A DNA stretch of 64,000 nt from CAVYWD01 sp963772225 (GCA_963772225.1 CAVYWD010000003.1:558001-622000); one strand, 5' to 3'. Shown: positions 1 through 8,242, numbered from the stretch's first letter. The notes: generated from the letters alone by a model not told the origin. Numbers and translations are program-made.

Positions 1-2
1 TG

Positions 3-551
3 CAGTTTACGGCCCGCAACCTCTCCCTGGCGTTCCCCGCGCTCGAGGTCATCACGGCCGACAGCTGCGGCGCGGCGGGGGAAAAGGCCCGGGCGCACCC
101 GCCCGACCTCGTGGTCGTCGACTGGCTCCTCCCCGACGGCGACGGCGCCGGGCTCCTGAAAGGCTTGTCCGAGCTCCGGCCGGGCCTTCGGGCCATCGCG
201 GTGAGCGCCGAGCCGCCCGCGGGGCTGGCTGGCACGCTCGGCGTCATCGAGGTGCTGCAGAAGCCCTTCGAGGCCGACGACCTGGTCGCCGCGGTGCGCC
301 GCGCCCTCGACGGCTCCGCGCCCAGCGCGGTCGCGCCCGCGCCGAAGGTCGAGCTGTTCGACCGGCACCGCGCCCTCAACCGGCTTTCGGCGCTCCTCGC
401 GGGCCTGCGCGCCTTCGAGGGCGACCTGGGGGCGAGCGCCGAGGACCCGTCGGCCATCCGCCGGCTCTGCGCCGAATACATGGAGCGCCTCTTGCCCCTG
501 GTAGAGGACGTGGCGGCCGCGCTCAAGCGCTGCGGCGGCGACAAGCCATGA
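3..551 (+). CDS. Response regulator receiver protein, 5' truncated by window
   Basis: The reading frame is open from the first bases of the window, so the true start lies upstream. The visible part covers most of a CheY-like receiver domain: the phospho-acceptor aspartate is in the VVVDW strand (codon near 120) and the conserved lysine is in LQKPF (near 262). The last ~75 residues after the receiver are Ala/Leu-rich and helical and match no output domain I recognise. It therefore probably acts through protein contacts rather than DNA binding. Its stop overlaps the start of the next regulator (ATGA), so the two are translationally coupled and head the roadblock/GTPase operon. Confidence 0.8.
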   Translation, partial: QFTARNLSLAFPALEVITADSCGAAGEKARAHPPDLVVVDWLLPDGDGAGLLKGLSELRPGLRAIAVSAEPPAGLAGTLGVIEVLQKPFEADDLVAAVRRALDGSAPSAVAPAPKVELFDRHRALNRLSALLAGLRAFEGDLGASAEDPSAIRRLCAEYMERLLPLVEDVAAALKRCGGDKP

Positions 552-1276
552 GCCAGCCCAAGCGGAGCGTCGTCCTGGTCGACGACGACTCGGAGGTGGT
601 CTGGGGGCTGGGGCGCTGCTTGACGCGCGCCGGCTTCGCGGTGTCCACGTGCACCGACGGCGCGGAGGCCGTCGAGCTTTTGCGCAGCCGCGAGTTCGAC
701 GTGCTCGTCACCGACGTGCAGATGCCGGGCGTGAACGGCCTGGCGCTCATCGAGTGGGTGCGCGAGAACCGGCCGCGCTCTCAGGTGGTGGTGATGACCG
801 CCTTCGGCTCCCCGCAGGTCAAGCAGGTGAGCCTGAGCAAGGGCGCGGGCCTGTACCTCGAGAAGCCGGTCGACCCGCAGTTCCTCATCGAGATCATAAG
901 GTCGCGCAGCTCCGACAGCTTCTCCGGCCGCGTCGACCAAATCGACCTGTTCGACTACGTCCAGCTCATGCTGCTCACGCGCCGCCGAGTGCTGCTCGAG
1001 GTGAGCGCCCAGGGCGGCGAGGGCGGGCTCTTGTACCTGAACCAGGGCACCGTCGCCCACGCCTCCTGCGGCGCCCTCGAGGGCGAGCCCGCGTTCTACC
1101 GGCTGCTCTCGTTCCGCGGCGGCGCCTTCTCCACGCTGCCGTGGCGCGAGCCGGAGCGCGCGACCATCGAGCGGCGCGGCGACTTTCTCCTCATGGAGGC
1201 CGCCCGGCGCAAGGACGAAGGGGGCCGGGGCGGGCCCGCGCCCGGCGGCGGCGAGGACGACCTGCCGTCTTCTTGA
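548..1276 (+). CDS. Response regulator with C-terminal PATAN (DUF4388) domain
   Basis: The protein has 242 residues. Residues 1-120 are a receiver domain with the acidic pocket at Asp12-14, phospho-acceptor Asp56 in VTDVQMP, Thr84 and Lys106 in LEKPV. Residues ~130-220 resemble a PATAN/DUF4388 module (QIDLFDYVQLML, then GGLLYLNQGTVAHA). This family is common in Myxococcota and is thought to mediate protein-protein contacts. There is no DNA-binding output domain. The ATG overlaps the preceding stop, and an 86-base gap precedes the MglB-like gene. A role passing phosphorylation signals to the downstream GTPase module is inferred from gene order only. Confidence 0.85.
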   Translation: MSQPKRSVVLVDDDSEVVWGLGRCLTRAGFAVSTCTDGAEAVELLRSREFDVLVTDVQMPGVNGLALIEWVRENRPRSQVVVMTAFGSPQVKQVSLSKGAGLYLEKPVDPQFLIEIIRSRSSDSFSGRVDQIDLFDYVQLMLLTRRRVLLEVSAQGGEGGLLYLNQGTVAHASCGALEGEPAFYRLLSFRGGAFSTLPWREPERATIERRGDFLLMEAARRKDEGGRGGPAPGGGEDDLPSS

Positions 1277-1362
1277 GGCGAGCCTCGAGCGGCGGTTGGA
1301 AGCGTTGAGCGCGCCCGCGGCCCGAAGGCGCGCGCCCCGGCAGGACCGAGAAAAGAGGACTG

Positions 1363-1854
1363 ATGCCCACCCCGCCCGCTCACCCGCGACCCGCCGACGG
1401 CCTGCGCAAGACCCTGGACCGGCTCATCGAGGACTCCGGGGCCATGACCGTCCTCATCATCACCAAGGAGGGGACGTCGGTGGCCGAGGCGGGCGACACG
1501 CGCTCGCTCAACACCACCGCCATGGCCGCGCTCATCGCGGGCATGTTCTCCGCCACCCGCGAGGTGGCGCGCATGGTGGGCGAGAAGCAGTTCTCCATCC
1601 TCCTGCAGCAAGGCGAGAGCCGGCACATCCACATCTCCCTGGTCACCGACTCGACGATGATGGTCATCGTCTTCGAGGACTATCAGCGCATCGGCCGGGT
1701 GCGGCACGAGGCGAAGAAGGCGGGCGAAACGCTCTCGGGGCTGCTCGCGGCCCGCGGCGGCGCGCAGGAGGCGAAGAAGGAGATCAGCGTGCCGCAATTT
1801 CGCGAGTACGCGCTCAACCTCATCGACAGCATCTTCGTCACCAAGGACGAGTGA
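1363..1854 (+). CDS. Roadblock/LC7 protein, MglB-like
   Basis: The protein has 163 residues, close to the ~159 of Myxococcus MglB. The core (about residues 15-125) has the roadblock pattern: VLIITKEGTSVA, then a helix with ALIAGMFSATREVARMVGE, then strands ISLVTDSTMMVIVF and the conserved IGRVR. A C-terminal tail (YALNLIDSIF) resembles the short MglB tail. MglB-type proteins are dimeric GTPase-activating partners of MglA. The MglA-like GTPase follows after 29 bases, reproducing the mglBA order. It could be a paralogue rather than the motility MglB itself, since these families are expanded in Myxococcota. Confidence 0.85.
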   Translation: MPTPPAHPRPADGLRKTLDRLIEDSGAMTVLIITKEGTSVAEAGDTRSLNTTAMAALIAGMFSATREVARMVGEKQFSILLQQGESRHIHISLVTDSTMMVIVFEDYQRIGRVRHEAKKAGETLSGLLAARGGAQEAKKEISVPQFREYALNLIDSIFVTKDE

Positions 1855-1883
1855 GGCCTCTCGAAGGCCCGACGAGCGCCCCG

Positions 1884-2465
1884 ATGCCGCACATCAACTA
1901 CGAGTCCAAGGAGGTCGTCTTCAAGCTCGTCTATTGCGGGCCGGGGATGAGCGGCAAAACGACCAACCTAATCCGGATCCACCAGTCTTTGGCCGAGAAC
2001 CTGCGCGGCGAGATGGTCACCCTGGACACGGCCGAGGACCGCACGCTGTTCTTCGACTTCTTCCCGCTCGAGCTGGGGCGCATCGAGGGGTACGCCATCA
2101 AGTTCAACATGTACACCGTGCCCGGCCAGAGCTACTACGAGGCGAGCCGCCGGCTCATCCTCGACGGGGCCGACGGCGTGGTCTTCGTCGCCGATTCCCA
2201 GCCGCTCCGGCTCGAGGAGAACCTGGCGAGCTACCGGGCGATGGTGGACAACCTGCTCAGCTACGACCTGGACCCCAAGAGCTTTCCCATGGTGCTCCAG
2301 TACAACAAGCGCGACTGCGAGCGGCCGCTGCCTCTGGGCTCGCTGGAGCGCGAGCTGGAGCTGGAGGGCGTCGAGGTCCTGGAGGCCGTCGCCACGCGCG
2401 GCAGGGGGGTCATGGAGACCATCCGCGCCGTCAGCCGGCAGGTCATCCAGCGGTTCCAGCTCTAA
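1884..2465 (+). CDS. MglA-family small GTPase
   Basis: The protein has 193 residues, the usual size of Myxococcus MglA (195). The P-loop is GPGMSGKTT at residues 19-27. The PM3 region reads TVPGQ, with Thr78 where Ras-type GTPases have Asp, an MglA hallmark. Arg53 and Gln82 fall at the same numbers as the catalytic Arg and Gln described for MglA, and the guanine-specificity motif is NKRD. The start ATG at 1884 was chosen because INYESKEVVFKLVY aligns with the MglA N-terminus; no good ribosome site is obvious. The family is a nucleotide-dependent polarity switch. Context (MglB-like upstream, PATAN and DnaA-like downstream) suggests a dedicated signalling module rather than a lone motility switch. 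Confidence 0.88.
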   Translation: MPHINYESKEVVFKLVYCGPGMSGKTTNLIRIHQSLAENLRGEMVTLDTAEDRTLFFDFFPLELGRIEGYAIKFNMYTVPGQSYYEASRRLILDGADGVVFVADSQPLRLEENLASYRAMVDNLLSYDLDPKSFPMVLQYNKRDCERPLPLGSLERELELEGVEVLEAVATRGRGVMETIRAVSRQVIQRFQL

Positions 2466-2479
2466 GGGAGAGGACTGCC

Positions 2480-3178
2480 ATGGCACTCAACGGAGCGCTG
2501 GCCGATCTCGGCGTGGTCGACCTGGTCCAGTTCCCCCACGCCGGGCGCAAGACCGGCGAGCTGGTCATCGCCGGCGCGGCGCCGGGCCAGGAGGCGCACC
2601 TCTTCTACGCCAAGGGCAAGCTGGTGCACGCCGCCCTGGGGCGCGCGAAGGGCCTCGCCGTTCTGGTCGACGTGCTCGGCTGGTCCGACGGCCGGTTCGA
2701 GTTCAAGGCGGACGTGCCGGCGCCGGAGACCTCCATCGAGATCGACCTGCACCGGGCCATGATGCAGGCCCTGAAGATCCGCGACGAGCTCAAGGAGGAG
2801 GCGCGCCGCAGCGCCGAGCAGGGGGCGGCGCCGGCCGACGTCTCCGCGGCGGTGCTGCGCCAGTTCGTCGAGGCCGCGAGCTGGGCCTTGTTCGCCGGCG
2901 TGCTCGGCGCGGACGGGGCCATCGCGGCTCAGGCGAGCGTGGGGAAGCCTCCCGAGGGGCTGGAGGCGCTGCGCGCGTCGCTCCACGCGCTCTCGTCGGG
3001 CTATCCGCGGCGCGCGCTGAAGCGGATCTTCGCCGAGGACGAGGAGGGCGCGGTGGTGCTCGTTCGGCTGGCCAGCGGCGGGTCCCTTTTGGTCGTCGCC
3101 GGCAAGGGCGCGGCGACGGGCGTGGTATCGGTCGGGGTCGGCAAGCTCGCCGCGGCTCTCGAAGGCGAGAGGCGCTAG
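2480..3178 (+). CDS. PATAN (DUF4388)-roadblock-like fusion protein
   Basis: The protein has 232 residues. The N-terminal ~100 residues have the PATAN pattern (DLGVVDLVQFPHAGRKTGEL, LFYAKGKLVHA, DGRFEFKADV). After a charged helix (~100-125), the C-terminal ~105 residues look like a divergent roadblock fold: ASWALFAGVLGADGAIAAQ, an Ala-rich helix, then GAVVLVRLASGGSLLVVAG. The gene starts 14 bases after the GTPase stop, with AGGGAGAGGA just upstream of the ATG as ribosome site. It probably docks to the GTPase or to another roadblock subunit; this is inferred from domain type. The roadblock call is weaker than the PATAN call. Confidence 0.75.
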   Translation: MALNGALADLGVVDLVQFPHAGRKTGELVIAGAAPGQEAHLFYAKGKLVHAALGRAKGLAVLVDVLGWSDGRFEFKADVPAPETSIEIDLHRAMMQALKIRDELKEEARRSAEQGAAPADVSAAVLRQFVEAASWALFAGVLGADGAIAAQASVGKPPEGLEALRASLHALSSGYPRRALKRIFAEDEEGAVVLVRLASGGSLLVVAGKGAATGVVSVGVGKLAAALEGERR

Positions 3179-3192
3179 CCAGGAGCCAAGCC

Positions 3193-4389
3193 ATGCCCTT
3201 CGCCGCCATCCCTCCCCGCACTCCGCTCGCCGCGCTGCTCGACTCGTGCGTCGAGCGGGGCATCATCGACCAGGAGACCGCGCGTCGAATCCACGGCGTC
3301 GGGCAGGAGGAGGCCCTGGACGGCGCGCCGTCCGAGGGGGCGTGGTCGCCGCTCTTGCTCTCCACCGAGCTCGACCCGGAGCTCACCTTCCAGACCCTGG
3401 TCCCGTCGCGCCAGAACGCCTTCACCCTGGAGATGGCCCAGCTCGTCGCATCGGCGAGCCCGGCGCGGGCGCCGTACAACCCGCTCTACGTCTACGCCGA
3501 CGTGGGGGTGGGCAAGACGCACCTGCTCTCGGCCATCGCCCACGCCGCAAAGCGGCGCGGCTCGATGCTCGTCAACATCGCCGATCTCGACGCCGAGCTC
3601 GACCGAGCGCGGCGCACCGGCCAGCGCGCCGAGCTGCGATGTTTCCTGGGCGCGCCGGAGGTGCTCCTCCTCGACGACATCCAGCTCTGCGAGGGGCGCG
3701 AGGAGCTGCAGCGCGAGCTCTTCGCCGTGCTGAGCCAAAGGATGCACGCCGGGCGCTCGGCGGTCATCACCTGCGACGTGCCGCCCACGCGCCTGGCGGG
3801 CGTGGAGGCGCGGCTGGTCTCGCGGCTGGGCGCGGGCGTCATCGTCGGGCTGCAGATGGGCGAGAAGGACTGGCGCAAGGACGTGCTGCGGCGGGCCTGC
3901 GTCGGGCGCGAGCTGCCGGAGGACGTCCTGGACTTCGTCGCCGAGCGCGTCTGCGACAGCGTGCGCAGCCTCAAGGCCTGTGCGGTGCAGCTCTTTGCCT
4001 GGCGGGACCGGACCGGCGCGCTCGACCTCGCCGCCGCCCGGGCCGTCCTCGAGCGCACCCAACCTCCCGCGCCCTCGCCGCCGCCGGCGCTCGCGGGCGC
4101 TGTGCCGGCCCCGAAGGTCCGCGCCGCGGCGCAGGCGTCGCCTCCGGCCGGGCCCAGCGCCGAGAGCCGCGCCGCGCGGTTCAAGCAGATGCTCGAGGGC
4201 GCCGAGACGGAGGACGAGCAGGTGCTGGCCCTGCAGATAGCCCTGAGCGAGCGGCTCCGGCAGCTGAAGGCGGAAGGGGGGGACGCCGCGCTGCTCGGCC
4301 GCCTCGAGCGCGCGCTCGCGTTCCTGCGCGAGGGCAAGGCCGAGGAGGCGATGCGCGAAATGGAAGGGCCCGGCCGGCGCTCGCCGTAG
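3193..4389 (+). CDS. DnaA-like AAA+ ATPase without DNA-binding domain IV
   Basis: The protein has 398 residues. Residues ~62-270 match the DnaA ATPase core: ELTFQTLVPSRQN, YNPLYVYADVGVGKTHLL (Walker A ~102-109), VLLLDDIQ (Walker B ~157-164), box VII-like EARLVSRLGAG with arginines at 207 and 211, and a sensor-II-like SVRSLKACAVQL with Arg258. These residues suggest an active, assembling ATPase. The usual C-terminal helix-turn-helix is absent. Instead a Pro/Ala linker (~290-325) leads to a ~70-residue charged helical tail. The N-terminus (residues 1-60) is a short helical region unlike DnaA domain I. It sits 14 bases after the PATAN-roadblock gene, inside a GTPase operon, so a replication role is unlikely. 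Hda and DnaC-like proteins also lack domain IV but are shorter. Confidence 0.85.
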   Translation: MPFAAIPPRTPLAALLDSCVERGIIDQETARRIHGVGQEEALDGAPSEGAWSPLLLSTELDPELTFQTLVPSRQNAFTLEMAQLVASASPARAPYNPLYVYADVGVGKTHLLSAIAHAAKRRGSMLVNIADLDAELDRARRTGQRAELRCFLGAPEVLLLDDIQLCEGREELQRELFAVLSQRMHAGRSAVITCDVPPTRLAGVEARLVSRLGAGVIVGLQMGEKDWRKDVLRRACVGRELPEDVLDFVAERVCDSVRSLKACAVQLFAWRDRTGALDLAAARAVLERTQPPAPSPPPALAGAVPAPKVRAAAQASPPAGPSAESRAARFKQMLEGAETEDEQVLALQIALSERLRQLKAEGGDAALLGRLERALAFLREGKAEEAMREMEGPGRRSP

Positions 4390-4465
4390 CGGAGGCGCGC
4401 CGGCAATTGGACGCGAGCGCCGATTCGGCGGACACTCGAAAGCAAGCAGTCCAACGGAGGAACCC

Positions 4466-4822
4466 GTGGCGCAACTCAAGAGCTTGTTGGGCGAGCTGGT
4501 CAAGATCGACGGCGTCACCACCGCGGTCGTGGTGGGCCGCGACGGCTTCGTGATCGACGGCGCGTCGGCGCGGGGCTCGGTCGACACCGAGGCCATCGGC
4601 GCGGTCATCTCCACCGGCATCGGCTCGGCGGAGGTGATGGGCGGCGAGCTCAAGCTGGGCGAAATGACCCAAAGCATGTTCGAGTACAATGACGGCATCA
4701 TCGTCATGAGCCTGGCCGGGCACGACGCCATCCTCGCGGTGGTCGCGGATACCAAGGCCAACCTCGGCAACGTGCGCTACCAGGTGAAGAAGCGCCTTCC
4801 GGAGATCGCGAAGTCGATGTAA
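4466..4822 (+). CDS. Roadblock/LC7 domain protein
   Basis: A single-domain roadblock protein of 118 residues: LVKIDGVTTAVVVGRDGFVID, a central helix (AIGAVISTGIGSAEVMGGEL), then GIIVMSLAGHDAILAVV, and the closing helix ANLGNVRYQVKKRL. The start is GTG at 4466, chosen because a strong GGAGGA site lies 7 bases upstream and no ATG fits. It most resembles free-standing roadblock proteins found beside MglA-like GTPases. Only 6 bases separate it from the following PATAN-roadblock gene. It may dimerise with that protein or with the MglB-like subunit. Confidence 0.85.
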   Translation: MAQLKSLLGELVKIDGVTTAVVVGRDGFVIDGASARGSVDTEAIGAVISTGIGSAEVMGGELKLGEMTQSMFEYNDGIIVMSLAGHDAILAVVADTKANLGNVRYQVKKRLPEIAKSM

Positions 4823-4828
4823 GCGCCC

Positions 4829-5696
4829 GTGCCTTCTCTGATCGCCGACCTGCGCGACGCCGAGCGCGCCCGCTTCACCGGCCGCATCCTGGTCTTCTCG
4901 GGCGAGGAGCAGGCCGGCGGCGCCGTGATGCACCAGGGCCGCGTGGGCTGGGCCATTTATAAGGCGCAGGTCGACAATCTGGGGACCTACCTGGAGCGGC
5001 TGGGGTCGGTGAGCCGCGAGCAGCTGGGCCAGGTCCGCCGCGCCTACGACGCCTCCGGCAAGCGCGCGAGCTTCGCCGCGATGCTCGAGCAGGCGAAGCT
5101 GGTGCCGCAACCCGTCTTTCAGCGCTGCCTGCTCCTGCACAACCGCAGTGCCCTTCGGGCGATGGAGCGCGCGGGCGAGGTGCGGCTGGAGCGCAAGACC
5201 GGCGCGGGCCCGGCCGACCGTGAGCTGCTGTTCTCGCTGGAGGAACTGATGACCGAGCTCGGACCAGAGGCCACCCCTGCGGACCGCGCTGAGCGCTGGC
5301 GCGCGCTCGGCGGCGAGAACCAGGCGCTCGCGCCGCTGGCGGAGGTGCCCGGCTTCAGGGCCGCGGCCGCGCTGAGCGCCGACGGACAGGTCGTGGCGGC
5401 CTACGCGCCTGGAGGCGACGCGCCCGACGCGGGCGTTCTGGCCGCCTGCCTCGCGGGGCTTGCGGAGGCCGCCGGCCGCGCCGCCGCGCACTCGGCGATG
5501 GGCGGCGTCCACTACGTCCTGGTCAGCGGCGATGAGGGGACGCTGGTGGCGCGCTGGGCGAGCGGCGAGCGCAAGCACCTCGTCTGCGCCATGGTCGCCG
5601 AGGAGCACCAGAATCGGCATGGCCAAGTACCGCATCAACGCGCAGCTCCCGACCATGAGCGCCTGGCTCGAGGGACAGCAGGGCGCTCAAAAATAG
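4829..5696 (+). CDS. PATAN-roadblock fusion protein, apparently frameshifted near the 3' end
   Basis: Starting at GTG 4829, the N-terminal half is PATAN-like (FTGRILVFSGEEQAGGAVMHQGRVGWA). The C-terminal half is roadblock-like (FRAAAALSADGQVVAAY, VHYVLVSGDEGTLVARWA). Around 5611 the frame changes: the 5' frame runs VAEEH and then into nonsense, while the +1 frame continues IGMAKYRINAQLP and stops at TAG 5694-5696. The GMAKYR helix is the expected roadblock ending, as in the neighbouring gene (LGNVRYQVKKRLP). One extra base near 5611 explains this. Read without the correction, the protein would run into repeat DNA to 5905. It is the last gene of the operon. Confidence 0.7.
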
Positions 5697-5712
5697 ACGA
5701 GCGGGCCCCCAG

Positions 5713-6014
5713 GTCGAGCGAGGCTGCGCCTCTGACCGAGCAGGCAGGTTGTAGACGTTGCAGCGCAGCCTCGCGTCGATCGTCGATGGCTCATGGTTGG
5801 ACGAAGCCGCCTGCGCAGCCGAGCGGCGCGCCGTGCACACCCGACCGTCGAAAGTGCATCCAAGTCGAGCGAGGCTGCGCCTCTGACCGAGCAGGCAGGT
5901 TGTAGACGTTGCAGCGCAGCCTCGCGTCGATAGTCGATGGCTCATGGTTGGACGAAGCCGCCTGCGTAGCCGAGCGGCGCGCCGTGTACACCCGACCGTC
6001 GAAAGTGCATCCAA
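5713..6014 (+). repeat. Two tandem 151-bp copies of an interspersed repeat
   Basis: Copies lie at 5713-5863 and 5864-6014 and differ at only about three positions. Each begins with a small hairpin GAGGCTGCGCCTC and carries a second complementary stretch GCGCAGCCTC about 35 bases later. The first ~85 bases are shared with the repeats at 10081-10235 and 40168-40370; the rest differs. The element follows the stop of the preceding gene by 16 bases and has the same orientation as that gene. No credible protein is encoded. Its left end touches the operon and its right end touches an Fe-S gene remnant. Confidence 0.85.
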
Positions 6015-6149
6015 TGCGGTCGTTGCGTCGCCGCGTGCAACGACGTGGTCGTCAACGAGGTGCTCGAGCTGTCGGGGCGAGGCAGCGCGACGCGCCTCGT
6101 GTGCAACGATGACTTGCCCATGGGGAAGTCATCGTGCGTTCAGTGCGGC
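6015..6149 (+). pseudogene. Remnant of an NuoG/FdhA-type iron-sulfur domain
   Basis: Forty-five codons in one frame read CGRCVAACNDV, then VNEVLELSGRGSATRLV, then DDLPMGKSSCVQCGE. This is the [4Fe-4S] signature block of NADH dehydrogenase subunit G and NAD-linked formate dehydrogenase alpha subunits (CRRCVxxC...NEVxxxxxRG...CVxCGxC). It has neither the N-terminal 2Fe-2S part nor the molybdopterin part. Homology starts at the base after the repeat copy ends and stops after CVQCGE. It is clearly a fragment, probably left by rearrangement at the repeat. I call the family with good confidence but cannot tell NuoG from FdhA. Confidence 0.7.
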
Positions 6150-6181
6150 GAGCACCCATTCTTTGCTCCGCAGTCGGCAGG

Positions 6182-8242
6182 CTATTTCGAGGCGGAGCTG
6201 CCGCGGCGCCCGCGGAAGAAGTGGCCGAGGTTTCCCGCCAGATAGACCGGGCATGCCTGGCACCGCGCGAGCCATTGGCCGGTCTCGAGGTGCGCCGCCA
6301 TGCCCAGGGCCGTCCAGCAGTGGTAGTGCGCGCCCGCGGCGTCCACCGGGCAGCTGGCGTGATTTTCCCGGTGCTCCCGAGCCAGCACGTCCTTGCAGGG
6401 ACGGCGCTCGCCCAGGCGCAGGAGCACCTCGAAGCGCGTGCCGCGGCCGCCCGGCAAGAATCCCGTCGCCAGGTCGACCACGCCGCCGTGCATCTCGACG
6501 ATCTCGTGGACGATGGAGAGCCCGAGGCCATTGCCGCCGCGCTTGGTGGTGATGAAAGGGTCGAACATGCGCGCCAGGATCTCTGCGGGGACGCCCGAGC
6601 CTTCGTCTTCCACGAAGAGGGCGCCGACCTCGCAGGGAAAGCCCGGCACGCGGCGCTCGCGCTCGGCGGCATCGAGCGCGCGCCAGCCGATGCGCACGCG
6701 CTGGGGCTCGTCGGTGGACTCCAGGGCGTTCTGAACGAGGTTCGCGAGCACGCGGCCCATGGCCACCGCGTCCACCACGGCCGAGCCCGGAGTGGGCGAA
6801 GGGGCGAGATCGAGCCTTTGGCCGCGGCGTGAGGCGACCGCCGCGAGCGAGTCCCGGCATTGGGCGAGGAGCGGGTCCAGCGCCTGGAGCTGCGGGCGCA
6901 GCACCGGAGAGCGGACGGAGTCGAGGATGCGCGCCACGACGGCCGACGCCCCGCGCACCTCGGCGAGCAGCGTGCGCACGATGGAGAGCTCGTCGGGGCT
7001 CGAAAGGGCGCTCGTCTCCAGCGCCTGCAGGCCGGCGAGGAGGCTGGCCATGGGGTTTTTCAGCTCGTGGCTGAGCTTGGCGACCAGGCCACCCAGGTGC
7101 ACCAGCTGCTCGGTGCGCTTCCTGCGCCGGTCGGCTTCGACGATTTCCGTGAGGTCTCGGAAGACGCTGATCTTCTGGCCGGCGGAGCTGGTCGTCGTGG
7201 TGAAGCCGATGGTGCGGGCCGGCCCGTCGTCGACCTTGAGCGAGGCCTGGCGCTGCTCGCCGGGCTTGGTCTCCTGGAGGAGCGCCTCGGCGCCCGCGAG
7301 CGCGTCGCCGAGCTGGGTGCCGAGGGTCGCCTCTTCAACGAGGTGCAGGCACGCGAGCGCGGCGCGGTTGGCGAGCACCACTCGGCCCTCGCGGTCGGTG
7401 AGCATCACGCCGCTCGTCATCTGGTCGAAGACGGCGCAGAAGCGCTGCTCGGCGTCGGCGATGGCCGCCGCCATGCGCGAGCGCTCGGTGAGGCCGGTGA
7501 GCTCGCGGAAGATGATCTCGCGGCCCTCTCCTCCCGAGCCCGGGCTGCTGGTGAAGCCGAGCGCCCGCCCGCCGTCGGCCCCGCCGAGGAGCACGGTGCG
7601 CTGCTCGCCGGGCGTCAGCGGTTCCAAAAAAGGTGCAAGCGGCGGCGACAGCTCCACGAGCGAGCGCCCCACGGCGCGCTCGGGGCTCAGCCGCAGGCAC
7701 TCCCACGCGGCGACATTCGCCAGCGCGATGCGCCCCTCGCCGTCGGTGACGAGGAGGCCGGAGGTGAGCCCGTCGACGGCCGCGCGCAAGAGCGGCGCTT
7801 CGGAAAGGGGCCCGGCGCGGGTCGCGAGCTGAAGGAGGTCCGCGAGCGCGCGGATCAGCTCGTCCGGCAGAGCCTCGGCAGCGCCCAGGTGGAGCTCGAC
7901 GCGCCACCCGTCTCCCTCGCAGGCGATGGCGGCGTACCAGTCGACCTTCTCCCCGGCGAGCTTGCGCTGCAGGGGCAAGGGCAAGGTCGCGACTGGGCCG
8001 CTCAGCCCCGCGCCAACCCCGTCGTCGCGCTTCGCCAGCGCGCGCGCGCGAAAGGGCTCGGAGAAGCGAAAGCCGGCCGAGAGCGCTTGAGCTCCGTCGC
8101 GCCGGGCGAGCAGAAGCGTGGCGAGCTCGGCGCCGTCCAGGGCCTGCGCGATGCCATGGAGCCCCGCCTGAAGGCTCGGCGCCGTGACGCAAGCGCGGGT
8201 CGCGCGGGCGAGCGCGCCGAGCCAACGGGGGGAATTTTCCAT
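6182..8242 (-). CDS. PAS-domain sensor histidine kinase with Cys-rich C-terminal tail
   Basis: The protein has 686 residues from ATG 8242, chosen for the GGAGG site 7 bases upstream. Order: an N-terminal GAF-like region (~1-145), two PAS-like domains (~150-255 and ~265-370), the HisKA helix with His392 in KLSHELKNP, and HATPase_c boxes NLVQNALEST, VEDEGSGVP and GGNGLGLSIV. No transmembrane segment is seen, so it is probably cytoplasmic. After the kinase core comes an unusual ~70-residue tail with Cys616, Cys631, His639/641, Cys642 and a CxxC pair at 661/664, a possible metal or Fe-S site. No partner regulator is adjacent. The hemerythrin gene upstream hints at oxygen or redox sensing (inference). 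Confidence 0.88.
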   Translation of the reverse strand: MENSPRWLGALARATRACVTAPSLQAGLHGIAQALDGAELATLLLARRDGAQALSAGFRFSEPFRARALAKRDDGVGAGLSGPVATLPLPLQRKLAGEKVDWYAAIACEGDGWRVELHLGAAEALPDELIRALADLLQLATRAGPLSEAPLLRAAVDGLTSGLLVTDGEGRIALANVAAWECLRLSPERAVGRSLVELSPPLAPFLEPLTPGEQRTVLLGGADGGRALGFTSSPGSGGEGREIIFRELTGLTERSRMAAAIADAEQRFCAVFDQMTSGVMLTDREGRVVLANRAALACLHLVEEATLGTQLGDALAGAEALLQETKPGEQRQASLKVDDGPARTIGFTTTTSSAGQKISVFRDLTEIVEADRRRKRTEQLVHLGGLVAKLSHELKNPMASLLAGLQALETSALSSPDELSIVRTLLAEVRGASAVVARILDSVRSPVLRPQLQALDPLLAQCRDSLAAVASRRGQRLDLAPSPTPGSAVVDAVAMGRVLANLVQNALESTDEPQRVRIGWRALDAAERERRVPGFPCEVGALFVEDEGSGVPAEILARMFDPFITTKRGGNGLGLSIVHEIVEMHGGVVDLATGFLPGGRGTRFEVLLRLGERRPCKDVLAREHRENHASCPVDAAGAHYHCWTALGMAAHLETGQWLARCQACPVYLAGNLGHFFRGRRGSSASK

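Noticed and set aside
1296..2465. Long frame fusing upstream Arg/Pro-rich sequence to the GTPase
   Set aside because: Homology starts at ATG 1884 and the upstream part overlaps the real MglB-like gene in another frame.
3193..4389. Replication initiator DnaA and a nearby origin
   Set aside because: No domain IV, no clusters of DnaA boxes noticed, no dnaN/gyrB neighbours.
5697..6014. CRISPR array
   Set aside because: Only two long (151-bp) near-identical units with no spacers and no cas genes.
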